The notes under the pieces: generated by a model
Told to the model about the DNA's origin: nothing
Database searches by the model: none
What the model saw: the letters and a program-made list of their open reading frames with translations, nothing else
Position numbers and translations under genes: made by a program
Part shown: positions 53,953-61,836 of the stretch, in pieces
Numbering within the stretch: the first letter of the stretch is position 1
Layout of the letters: each line of letters begins with the position of its first letter
From: Mangrovihabitans endophyticus
Lineage (GTDB): Bacteria; Actinomycetota; Actinomycetes; Mycobacteriales; Micromonosporaceae
Length of the DNA: 64,000 nt
Reading direction: 5' to 3'
NCBI RefSeq assembly: GCF_014646155.1
Contig: NZ_BMMX01000011.1
Coordinates: forward strand, 62,001-126,000

Positions 53953-54021
53953 GATCTTGAAGTTTCGGGGCCACTTAACCGTCTCAGAACCCCGCATTCC
54001 GGACCACAAAACTTCAAGATC
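53953..54021. repeat. Palindromic intergenic element, locus B
   Basis: GATCTTGAAGTTT (53953-53965) and AAACTTCAAGATC (54009-54021) are perfect 13-bp inverted ends around 43 bp; CGGGG/CCCCG further inside extends the dyad. The ends match locus A (GATCTTGAGGTTT/...CCTCAAGATC) closely, so both belong to one family. The 332-bp gap 53831-54162 between two converging genes holds nothing else but C-rich DNA (53878-53950) and a G-rich array. Confidence 0.85.
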
Positions 54022-54071
54022 GATCCGACAGTGGGGGAGCGCGGGCGGCGCGTGGCAGGGGACGAGCGGTG

Positions 54072-54160
54072 CGGCACGGGTGGGTGCGGGTCGGCACGGA
54101 GAGGGCACGGGTGGGTGCGGGTGGGTGCGGGGAGGCACGGGTGGGTGCGGGCAGGCCGGG
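54072..54160. repeat. G-rich tandem array, quadruplex-capable
   Basis: GCACGGGTGGGTGCGGG occurs three times with small changes. GGG-T-GGG-TGC-GGG-T-GGG-TGC-GGGG at 54109-54132 is a textbook G-quadruplex motif on the + strand. It borders the 3' end of the 994-codon gene. Confidence 0.8.
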
Positions 54161-54162
54161 AC

Positions 54163-57147
54163 TTACTCGTTTGGCTGGCGGTTCGCGTCGGCCAGGGCCT
54201 CGGACCACTTCTCGGCCACCTCCGTGACGTGCTCTTGGCCGAGCACGTCGTGGTGGGCGCCGGGGACGTTGAGCACGGTCAGCCGGGGTGCCTGACGACG
54301 CCAAGCGGCCAGGATGTGGTGGCCCGGCAGGCTCCGGCGCGCACGGAAATAGGTGACCGGTCCGGCGTACCGGCCCGGCGCATGATCGTTGGCGACCGTG
54401 GTGGTCTGCACGAAAAGCTGCCGGTCGGCCGGTGCCGAGGCCGGGCGCAGGCGTTCGGCGAGCACATCGCGCAGCGAGACGTTGCGCATCGAGGGGAACA
54501 GCAGCGAAACCCGGTCGACCAGCTCGTGCACGAGTCGTTCCGTCGCGGTGAGCATGACGCCCGGCGGGAGCACGTCGACCAGGCCGAGGAAGTCGACGGT
54601 GCGTCCGGCGGCGGCGAGTTGCCGGGCCGTCTCGTAGGCGACCAGCCCGCCGAACGAATGCCCGGCCACCCGTACCGGACCGGTCGGCACCACCCGCGCG
54701 ATCTCGGCCACGTGGTCGGCGGCCAGTTCGCCGATCGGCCGCCGGGCGCCGTCCGGCGCATGCAGGTCGGTGCGCAGCCCGAAGAGCGGCCCGGTGCCGG
54801 TGAGGAGTTGGGCCAGCGGCCAGTAGACGTCGATGTCGCCCCAGGCGTCGTGCACGAAGAACATCGGCGGCAGCGCCGGATCGCCGGCCGCCAACCGAAC
54901 GGCGCGCGGGGCGTCGTCGGCCCGCGGCGCGGCGGTCGCCGCGGCGATCAGACCGGGCAGCGTGGGGTCGGCCAGGAACGCCTCCAGGCCCACGTCGCGG
55001 CCCAGCACCTGGCGGACCTGGCGGACCAGGGTCATCGCCTGCCGCGAGGTGCCGCCCAGGTCGGCGAAGGTGTGCCCGCCGTCGGCGGTCGGTCCCAGCG
55101 TCTCCCGCCACAGCCGGCCGATGGTGGCCGTCACGTCGTCGACTCCGGCGTCGTCGGCCGCCGCAGCCGCCACCTGGGCCGCCTCCCGCTCGGCGGCGGC
55201 CAGCGCGCGGGCGATCCCGTCGATCGAGTCCGGGTTGCGCAGCGCCGTCAGGTTGGCCACCGGCTCGCCGTCGAGCACATAGCGGGCGGCCCGCTCGGAC
55301 TTCTTGCCGTTGAAGGTGACCGGCAGATCCGGCACCGGCAGGATCAGTGAGGGCACGTGCGCGGCCGAGGCCTGCCGGCGCAGGCTCACCCGGATGGACC
55401 GGGCGAGGTCGGCGGACAGACGTACGCCGTCCTCCAGCACCACCAGCAGGGCCAGCCGGGTGGCACCGGGCACGGTGGGGTGCCGCTGCTCCATGGCCAT
55501 CGCGTCGCGCACGCCGGCGATCTGCCGCAACACGGCATAGATCTCGGTGGGGCCGATCCGCACCCCGTCGACGTTGAGTACGCCGTCCGAGCGGCCGTGC
55601 AGCCGGGAAGACCCGTCCGAGTCGAATTCGATGAGGTCGCCGTGGGTCCACATGCCGCGGTTCGCGGCGAAGTAGGCCGCGTGCCGCCGGGCGCCGTCCG
55701 GATCACGGCGGAACGCGACCGGACGGGACGGGAAGGGGTTGCGGCAGACCAGTTCGCCCACCTCGCCGACCAGTTCGCGTCCCTGCGCGTCGACGGCGGC
55801 GACATCCATGCCCAGGCCACGGGCCTGGATGCGGCCCCGCCGCACGGGCAGCTCCGGGTGGCCCAGCACGAAGGCCCCGATGATGTCGGTGCCGCCGCTG
55901 ATCGACTGCAGCGGCATCTCGCCCACGGCGTCGGCGACCCAGTCGAACTGCCAGTCGTGCAGCACCGCACCGGAGGACAACACGGCGCGCAGCGCGGACA
56001 GATCGGTCGCGTCCCGGGGCCGGTACCCGGCATCCTGACAGAGCTGCAGATAGGCCGGGCTGGTGCCGAGCACCGTCACGCCCAGACCGGCGACCAGCTC
56101 CCAGAGGGTTTCCGGGCCGGTCAGCGCGCGGTCGCTGAGCACGATCCGGCAGCCCGCGCCCAGCGCGGACAGTTGGCGGTTCCACACCATCCACGCGGTG
56201 GTCGAATGATGCAGGTAGACGTCCCCCGGCGCCAGGTCCAGGTGCAGCCGGTGCTCCTTCAGGTGCTCCAGGAGCGTGCCGCCGATGCCGTGCACCATCG
56301 CCTTGGGCGCTCCGGTGGTGCCGGACGTGAACATTACGAACAGTGGCGCGTCGAACGGCAGGCGCGGCCATTCGGCGGGCGGGCCGTCGGTCCCCTCGAT
56401 CGTCGTGTCCAGCCGATACGCAGAGACCTTCGCCGTGGCCGGCAGCGGCCGGTCGTCATCGTCGAGCACCAGCACGACGCGCACGGCGGGCAGGCCGTCC
56501 AGCAAGGTGGCGAGGGTGTCACCGGGGGCGCCCGCCCACTCGCCGGAACCACCGCGGTCGACGACCAGCACGACCGGCTCGACCTGCGCCAACCGGCCGA
56601 GCAGCGCGGTGGGGCCCATGTCCGGCATGGCGGTGGACACTGCGGCCCCCAACGCCGCGCCGGCCAGCACGGTCACGACCGTGGCGGCGGTGTTGGGCGC
56701 GATGACCACCACCCGGTCGCCGGCGCAGACCCCGGCCGCGGCCAGCCCGGTGGCAGCGGCGGTGACCCGGCGACGCAGCGCCGCGCGGGTGAGATGCTCG
56801 GCGCTGCCGTCGTCGTGCACCGACGTCAGGGCGACAGCGTCATCGTCCACCCCCGGCAACGGGCGGAGGAGGTTCTCCGCATAGTTCAGGCGTACGTCCG
56901 GGAAGAACCGCGCGGTCTCCACGTCGTCGCCGTCGCAGACCGTCTCGGCCGACCCCTCCCAAGCCAGATCCGCCCAGCGCAGGAACTCGTCCCAGAAATC
57001 CCGGAAGTGTTCCACCGACCAGCGATGCAGATTCTGCGGGGTGGTCAGGTCACGCTGGGTCCGGGCCGCGCAGCGGGCGCGGAACTGCGCAAGCTGCGGC
57101 ACCCGGTGCACCACCCGATCGTCGTCCCGCCGGAGCAGTTCGCTCAT
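54163..57147 (-). CDS. Acetoacetyl-CoA-synthetase-like ligase + carrier + thioesterase fusion
   Basis: The 994-residue protein has an N-terminal acyl-CoA-synthetase lid-like region (SVEHFRDFWDEFLRWADLAW, LNYAENLLR; 44-95) of acetoacetyl-CoA synthetase type, an AMP-binding domain with FTSGTTGAPK (273-282), GMWTHGDLIEF (498-508) and catalytic Lys in NGKK (613-616), a carrier domain with FADLGGTS (694-701; Ser 701 phosphopantetheinylated) and a C-terminal thioesterase with GHSFGG (829-834) and GAHHDVL near 968. It should activate a 3-oxo- or short acyl acid, load it on its own carrier and release it by hydrolysis or condensation. It is a single-gene NRPS-like unit with no other biosynthetic gene next to it. 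Confidence 0.88.
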   Translation of the reverse strand: MSELLRRDDDRVVHRVPQLAQFRARCAARTQRDLTTPQNLHRWSVEHFRDFWDEFLRWADLAWEGSAETVCDGDDVETARFFPDVRLNYAENLLRPLPGVDDDAVALTSVHDDGSAEHLTRAALRRRVTAAATGLAAAGVCAGDRVVVIAPNTAATVVTVLAGAALGAAVSTAMPDMGPTALLGRLAQVEPVVLVVDRGGSGEWAGAPGDTLATLLDGLPAVRVVLVLDDDDRPLPATAKVSAYRLDTTIEGTDGPPAEWPRLPFDAPLFVMFTSGTTGAPKAMVHGIGGTLLEHLKEHRLHLDLAPGDVYLHHSTTAWMVWNRQLSALGAGCRIVLSDRALTGPETLWELVAGLGVTVLGTSPAYLQLCQDAGYRPRDATDLSALRAVLSSGAVLHDWQFDWVADAVGEMPLQSISGGTDIIGAFVLGHPELPVRRGRIQARGLGMDVAAVDAQGRELVGEVGELVCRNPFPSRPVAFRRDPDGARRHAAYFAANRGMWTHGDLIEFDSDGSSRLHGRSDGVLNVDGVRIGPTEIYAVLRQIAGVRDAMAMEQRHPTVPGATRLALLVVLEDGVRLSADLARSIRVSLRRQASAAHVPSLILPVPDLPVTFNGKKSERAARYVLDGEPVANLTALRNPDSIDGIARALAAAEREAAQVAAAAADDAGVDDVTATIGRLWRETLGPTADGGHTFADLGGTSRQAMTLVRQVRQVLGRDVGLEAFLADPTLPGLIAAATAAPRADDAPRAVRLAAGDPALPPMFFVHDAWGDIDVYWPLAQLLTGTGPLFGLRTDLHAPDGARRPIGELAADHVAEIARVVPTGPVRVAGHSFGGLVAYETARQLAAAGRTVDFLGLVDVLPPGVMLTATERLVHELVDRVSLLFPSMRNVSLRDVLAERLRPASAPADRQLFVQTTTVANDHAPGRYAGPVTYFRARRSLPGHHILAAWRRQAPRLTVLNVPGAHHDVLGQEHVTEVAEKWSEALADANRQPNE

Positions 57148-57953
57148 CGCTCACCTTCGCGCCCGGCAGACACGCGGCAGCGCACCGGCAGGGGTGCTGC
57201 ACGGTCCTGAACAGCGAGAACGGCCACCGGATCATGGTAATCACGGGAGCAGGCGCGTGGGGTCGGTGTCCCCCGAGGGTCAGACTGCCGCGTACCCGCC
57301 TTGTCGCTTCAGCCACCGGAACGATCTGGAAGGCTGACCTGGCCTCGTGCTGTCGGAAATTGTCGTACCCCCCGACGTACGGTAATTCTGTCCAACAGCC
57401 GTGGCAGGCTCCCGAACATCCCCGGGCTATGCGGCCCGACTTTCGCCGTTTCTCCCAGGGAGCCCCGAGGCGGACGCCGACCGGGTTCATACCAGCCTTG
57501 GTATCCGTTTTGTCGGCCGTGATGGGGACCGCGCCCTTCAACGGCTCGGCCGTCCAAGGGGCGGGGTGCGCCGGTGCCCGATGGTGAGGTCCGGCCGTAG
57601 CTGGTGGCTGTCATCGCTGGTTCGGCCGTCGGTCATGGACGTCATGAGCCCGGCGTGACAGCCCTCTGCTACGGCTGAGCAGGCGGTGACAACCGCCAGC
57701 TACGGCCGGGTGCCCAGGGAGGGACCCGGCCACCGAGGGCCCCTCTGGTGTGCCGTCAGGTACGCGGACAGGGCTCCCACCGGGCTACGGGCAGCTCGGT
57801 CGCTGTCGCGTATGCGTCGCGGCGATCGAGCCGCAGCCGCTTCTGTCGGCGACAGTTTCTGCTGAGATCGCGCGGGACTGACCCCTCCGACCTCTGGCAT
57901 ACGCCAGACCGGCGTTGGTGTTGTTCAGTGGATCTTTCAGGTGATGGCGGGAG
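57148..57953. other. 806-bp stretch without a convincing gene
   Basis: Frames open here (for instance on the plus strand at about 57234-57587) lack the third-position G/C bias of the neighbours and have no Shine-Dalgarno site. The region must contain the promoter of the large ligase gene at its left end. No tRNA, repeat or transposon end is visible before the tRNA remnant. Confidence 0.55.
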
Positions 57954-58026
57954 CGGAGGGCGTGGGATTCGAACCCACGAAGAGTTTCCCCTTACCGGTT
58001 TTCAAGACCGGCCGCTACAACCCTCT
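57954..58026 (-). tRNA. tRNA-Ser(UGA) remnant, lacks most of the D arm; candidate att site
   Basis: Read on the minus strand, the anticodon arm CCGGT-CTTGAAA-ACCGG (anticodon TGA), a long variable arm, the T arm GTGGG-TTCGAAT-CCCAC and the acceptor 3' strand GCCCTCC-G are all present. Upstream there is room for only about 15 nt, so the D arm is missing, although AGAGGGT could pass for a 5' acceptor strand. This is what remains when an element integrates into the 3' part of a tRNA gene; a D-arm deletion of a real gene is the alternative. Either way it should not make a working tRNA. Confidence 0.75.
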
Positions 58027-58152
58027 GAACTGCAGGAACGCCGACCGAGCCGACAACTTGGTCACGCCATGGGCGCCGCTGGTCGTGAACCAGGAGTCGC
58101 GCGGGTGCGTCTCTCCCAAAGCTCACGCAGTCCGGCCGACGGAACAGTATGC

Positions 58153-59037
58153 CTACAGGTTTGCCTCCGGGTTGTGTCGCTGCCACCAAGCCGCAAAGAG
58201 AGCCGCGAGTTGCTCCTTGGTCTCCTGTGAGATGACGTTCAGTCCGTCTTCCATCAGCGGCCTGGCGGCATGTTTGTAAACCTCTGGATGGTGCTCGACT
58301 GATGGGCATGTGAACAGAGCCAGCATCCGGAGCACTCGCAGCGTGTCTTCGCCGATCAGAGGGAAGTGGGCCTCCAGGAGCTTGAAGAGCGCTGCCCAAA
58401 CCTTGTCTACGACGATGCCAGCGACCACCTGGGCGAGCCGCTTGGAGAGGCCCGTCAGGTTGTCAGTCAGGGCGCGTTCGAGGAATCGCTTACCTTGCTC
58501 TGAAAGGAACCTGAAGGCCCGGTTGATCTGCTCAAGACCCTGGACCAGAGCCACCAACAGAGTGCACCACGTGTGGTCAGCGAGTTGCTTCTTGATTTCG
58601 CGCGCAGACTGCTCGCCGCCGACACTTTGATCGATCTCGATAGAGATCTCCGGCCAAGTCTCAGCCATGAGAGTCTCAGCGAGTGCCCTCAGCCGGCCAA
58701 GGTCGGATGAGTACGTGACCGGATCGGAGAGATCCACTTGTTGCGGCGACGCGCCACTATCTTGAGGCCAGGTCGTCGCCAGGTGATCCGTGATGTCTAG
58801 GCGTGCGAGGTCAACAAAAGCCTGACGGTTTCGGCCGTTGAGGCTGAGCGCGCCGGTGCGCTTGTTTTTCTCGACCTTTGCTTCGAGTTGAAGCCGCCGA
58901 TCGTTGCGCGCGTCCTGCGTGTCGGCAGCGAGGGTCGCCCAGCCCCGCCAGCCGTGCAGTGCGCCCCCGCAACCAGAACAGACACAACCGGGATTCTTGG
59001 CGTTCGCGCAGTTCGCTCTGTGACTGTTGCCTGCCAT
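58153..59037 (-). CDS. Cys-rich-N-terminus helical protein of unknown function
   Basis: The 294-residue protein begins MAGNSHRANCANAKNP, then GCVCSGCGGALHGWRGW: two CxC/CxxC-like clusters with His that look like a zinc-binding knuckle (residues 6-28). The rest is mostly helical with many Leu/Ala/Glu residues and no recognised domain. ATG 59037 is preferred as the Cys motif starts at once; a GTG four codons upstream is possible. It diverges from the MBL-fold gene, and a dyad (59066-59091) is just upstream. Codon use is less G/C-biased than in the chromosomal genes, in line with transfer. Confidence 0.7.
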   Translation of the reverse strand: MAGNSHRANCANAKNPGCVCSGCGGALHGWRGWATLAADTQDARNDRRLQLEAKVEKNKRTGALSLNGRNRQAFVDLARLDITDHLATTWPQDSGASPQQVDLSDPVTYSSDLGRLRALAETLMAETWPEISIEIDQSVGGEQSAREIKKQLADHTWCTLLVALVQGLEQINRAFRFLSEQGKRFLERALTDNLTGLSKRLAQVVAGIVVDKVWAALFKLLEAHFPLIGEDTLRVLRMLALFTCPSVEHHPEVYKHAARPLMEDGLNVISQETKEQLAALFAAWWQRHNPEANL

Positions 59038-59532
59038 TCGACCGACCACCGTTCACCATCATCGCTCAACGTAGATATTTGATTACGTTAAGTCAGATCA
59101 GCGATCGCTCTCAGGTTGACGCTCGTCCCCGACAACCCTGCACTTCGGTCAAATCGGTCGGCCCAGACTGGAAAGCAACCGGTCAGGCACTTCTGGCTCG
59201 CGAGGCCAAGGAACCCCTGTCAGATTCCTGGTGGACAAGTCAGGAGGCCGCTGCCTCTCCATGTCTGCCGACGGACTCGCGGGCGGTGCCATCCACGGTC
59301 CACGTTCGGCAGGATTCTCCGGAGCCAACACGAGCGGCAGGCGCGAAACGCAGGACGCGAGACTGTCTCGCACTGTTCTCAATGCCCCTAATTCGACACC
59401 AGCATCAGGAAGTATTCCTTACATTTGGTTGGCACTCCCGATCGAGTTACATGGTTGGCATTCGATCTGAGAGAAGCGTAAGGTATCAGCGCTTAGATCA
59501 TGTGTACGACTGTTTTGGCGCGGGGAGTGCTT
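59038..59532. other. 495-bp divergent regulatory region in the island
   Basis: No credible gene is seen. The stretch is visibly richer in A/T than the rest of the window and must contain promoters for the two divergent island genes. Confidence 0.6.
59066..59091. promoter_or_regulatory. Dyad upstream of the Cys-rich-protein gene
   Basis: TCAACGTA-N10-TACGTTAA is complementary at 7 of 8 positions, 29 bp ahead of the start at 59037. Its size and place suit an operator or an ECF/repressor site. The sequence TACGTTAAGT recurs at 20249-20258, ahead of the NERD-like gene. Confidence 0.45.
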
Positions 59533-60576
59533 GTGTACGAGGTAGATTTTCTGCCTGTCGAGAATGACGAACAAGATGGTGGCAAGAGTGGCGATGCGAT
59601 CGCCATCCGCTTTACAGTCCCGGGACGCGCCACACCCGTCGTAGTCGTTATTGATGGCGGCTTCACGGCGGTCGGCCAGAAGCTTGTAGATCACATCAAG
59701 AAGTACTACGAAACTGTCGTTGTCGATCTGATGATCTCGACACACCCCGACGCGGATCATCTGAACGGCTTGTGCACAGTGATCGACCAACTCAGCGTCT
59801 CAGAGCTTCTCGTGCATCAGCCGCGGCTCCACAGAACTGATCTAACGGAATTCACCAATCTCGAAGCGCTAGACAATCTAATCAAGACGGCGCGGGCTCG
59901 AAACGTCAAGCTAACCGAGCCATTTACGGGGCTTTCGAGATTCAACGGCAGCGTCAAGATCCTCGGTCCAACGGAGAACTACTACGAGGACCTACTTGAC
60001 GAAAGCCTAGGCTCGATCAAGGCATCAGCATTCACCGAAGCTTTCCGCCGCCACTGGGTTCAGCAAGTCGGCCAACTCCTCGACAAAGCTCTTACTTACC
60101 TGCCTGTCGAAACCCTAGCAGATGACGGCGAAACAACAGCGCGTAACAACTCCTCGGTAATTACCTTGGTTTCAGTGGACGGAGAACGCCTCCTCTTCAC
60201 CGGCGACGCGGGGATTCCAGCCCTAGATACTGGCGCATCGGAGTATGAACGACTATTCGATTCTTTCGACCAGTCCCCGATTTCCTTCTTCCAAGCGCCC
60301 CACCACGGAAGCAAAAGGAACGTTGGGCCAACGATCCTTGACCGCATTCTCGGCCCCACGGAAGCCCCGTTCAGTAGCTACGTCTCCTTCATCAGTTCAG
60401 CAAAGGCGGCACCCAAGCACCCTTCCCCGAAGGTCGTGAATGCATTGAAGCGTCGCGGTTGCGACGTTCTCGCTACTGAGGGGCAGAGTATTTGCCACAG
60501 TGTTCCTGGGGTTAGTCGACCGGGCTGGGTTCCACTTGAGCCACTACCGCCGCTGGCCGAGGACGACGACGAGTGA
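59533..60576 (+). CDS. ComEC-like metallo-beta-lactamase-fold hydrolase
   Basis: The 347-residue protein has all MBL-fold motifs: Asp 41 in VVIDGG, STHPDADHLNG (69-79; HxDxDH), LFTGDAG (221-227) and QAPHHGSKRN (254-263), with NNSSVITL (205-212) as in the C-terminal nuclease-like domain of ComEC/Rec2. Stand-alone proteins of this type may cleave DNA, RNA or cyclic nucleotides. There are no membrane helices. GTG 59533 is chosen for its Shine-Dalgarno site GGGGAG 5 nt upstream. The stop overlaps the next start (GTGA). Bases are less G/C-rich than in the core chromosome. Confidence 0.85.
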   Translation: MYEVDFLPVENDEQDGGKSGDAIAIRFTVPGRATPVVVVIDGGFTAVGQKLVDHIKKYYETVVVDLMISTHPDADHLNGLCTVIDQLSVSELLVHQPRLHRTDLTEFTNLEALDNLIKTARARNVKLTEPFTGLSRFNGSVKILGPTENYYEDLLDESLGSIKASAFTEAFRRHWVQQVGQLLDKALTYLPVETLADDGETTARNNSSVITLVSVDGERLLFTGDAGIPALDTGASEYERLFDSFDQSPISFFQAPHHGSKRNVGPTILDRILGPTEAPFSSYVSFISSAKAAPKHPSPKVVNALKRRGCDVLATEGQSICHSVPGVSRPGWVPLEPLPPLAEDDDE

Positions 60577-61352
60577 AGGCTGGTGATCTGTTCGGCGACA
60601 TGGATGCATACACGAGGAAGGCGCGGATATATCCAGCTCTAATCGCAGCACTTCCGGTTGCCGTGTTTGTTCTCCTGCTTTTGCCGACTAAGCCCCTCAT
60701 GGCACTAGCGCCCCTGACAGTTTCAGTGGGGCTGATGTTTCTGGTGTCCAACGTCGTGCGACATATGGGTAAACGGCTTGAGAGCAAGCTGGTAGCTTCC
60801 TGGGATGGAATGCCAACCACTGAAATGCTTCGACTTGGAAGCAGGACTCCAGCACCAGCCGTTGCGGGGCGAAGGAAGATGCTCGAAACGGTGACAGGCA
60901 CTCGGTTGCCTAACTGGAAGCTGGAGAGCGACCGCCGGGACGCTGCGGATGAAGTTCTGGTGACCGCGACACGCTCGCTCATATCCATGGTGCGACGCCG
61001 CACAGAAGAATTTCCGCTGGTTCAGGCAGAGAACATTGCGTATGGCTATGCACGCAACATGTTGGCGTTGAAGCCAATCGCCTTGATCGCTCTGTCGATC
61101 TGCTTGGTCGCTGACTCCTTATATTACTGGCGGAGCGGCGGCTCAATGGAGGTTTGGGTCGTACTCTCGATTCACATCATTGGGATCGCCCTCTGGTCGT
61201 CCTTTGTCCGTCGTTGGTGGGTACGTCAGGCAGCCATAGCATATGCCGATCGGCTGTTCGAGGCTCTCGATCAAATAGTCCGACTGCCTGACACCTCAGC
61301 CCCTCACCAATCCAAAGGATCTGGCGAGGTTGGCGCACCACCCTGGTCCTGA
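60573..61352 (+). CDS. Four-helix membrane protein coupled to the MBL-fold gene
   Basis: The 259-residue protein has two helix pairs (about 21-38 and 43-63; 166-184 and 191-211) separated by a 100-residue cytoplasmic or external domain with basic patches (ATRSLISMVRRRTEEF). No known family is recognised. GTG 60573 overlaps the MBL-fold stop by 4 nt, so the proteins are made together. A membrane protein coupled to a soluble nuclease-like enzyme is a layout seen in several antiphage and signalling systems; that role here is inference. Confidence 0.75.
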   Translation: MKAGDLFGDMDAYTRKARIYPALIAALPVAVFVLLLLPTKPLMALAPLTVSVGLMFLVSNVVRHMGKRLESKLVASWDGMPTTEMLRLGSRTPAPAVAGRRKMLETVTGTRLPNWKLESDRRDAADEVLVTATRSLISMVRRRTEEFPLVQAENIAYGYARNMLALKPIALIALSICLVADSLYYWRSGGSMEVWVVLSIHIIGIALWSSFVRRWWVRQAAIAYADRLFEALDQIVRLPDTSAPHQSKGSGEVGAPPWS

Positions 61353-61836
61353 TCTTTCTCAGTGAATAGCGCTTGGGGCCGTCGCTTGCGACGCGAAGCG
61401 CCCTTGACTGTGGAGAGGCGGCCCGGACACCATGCGCGCCGCCGTACCCGGAGCTCGACGGCTGTGACACGTCCTGCGGCCCGCACATGGGCAGCTAGTC
61501 CGCGTCGCTCAGGCCGTCTGGTCGGCAGCCGGCCAAATCCCTAACTCCTACCTCCGGGGTACTACCTGACGTCGAAGCGGCCCGACCCTGCCCAGCACGC
61601 CAGCCGACGGGCGTTCTGAGTGCCCAGGCCAGAGCGCCAGCGACGGCCTGGGTGCGTGCCCAGGCGGCGGCGTGAGCGGCCCGTTTCGGGCCGCCTTGAG
61701 AAGAAGTGGAGAAGATTTGAACGGGTTCGGAAGATTGGAGGAGGCCGGATCGGGTCTGCGCCATGCGACCGCATTCGGTGTGGCAGCGGCAAATGCCCCG
61801 TGAGTGCTCATTGAGAAACACAGCCCTATGGCGGGA
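61353..61836. other. 484-bp intergenic stretch with two hairpins
   Basis: No gene is convincing. Besides the terminator at 61676-61694, CCCAGGCC (61623-61630) and GGCCTGGG (61645-61652) form another dyad. Confidence 0.5.
61676..61694 (+). terminator. Tight hairpin downstream of the island operon
   Basis: GCGGCCCG-TTT-CGGGCCGC is a perfect 8-bp stem with a 3-nt loop. It lies between the converging membrane-protein and methyltransferase genes. Probable terminator. Confidence 0.55.

Noticed and set aside
57234..57587. Open frame between the ligase gene and the tRNA remnant
   Set aside because: No Shine-Dalgarno site, no codon bias and no recognisable domain.
57954..58026. Complete functional tRNA-Ser
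   Set aside because: Space for the D arm is missing by about 15 nt, and the first acceptor pair would be mismatched.
57748..58230. Plus-strand open frame across the tRNA remnant
   Set aside because: Its middle is the complement of tRNA arms, so it cannot be a conserved protein gene.
61620..61814. Small basic open frame in the island
   Set aside because: Covers a terminator hairpin and has low-complexity Arg-rich content.
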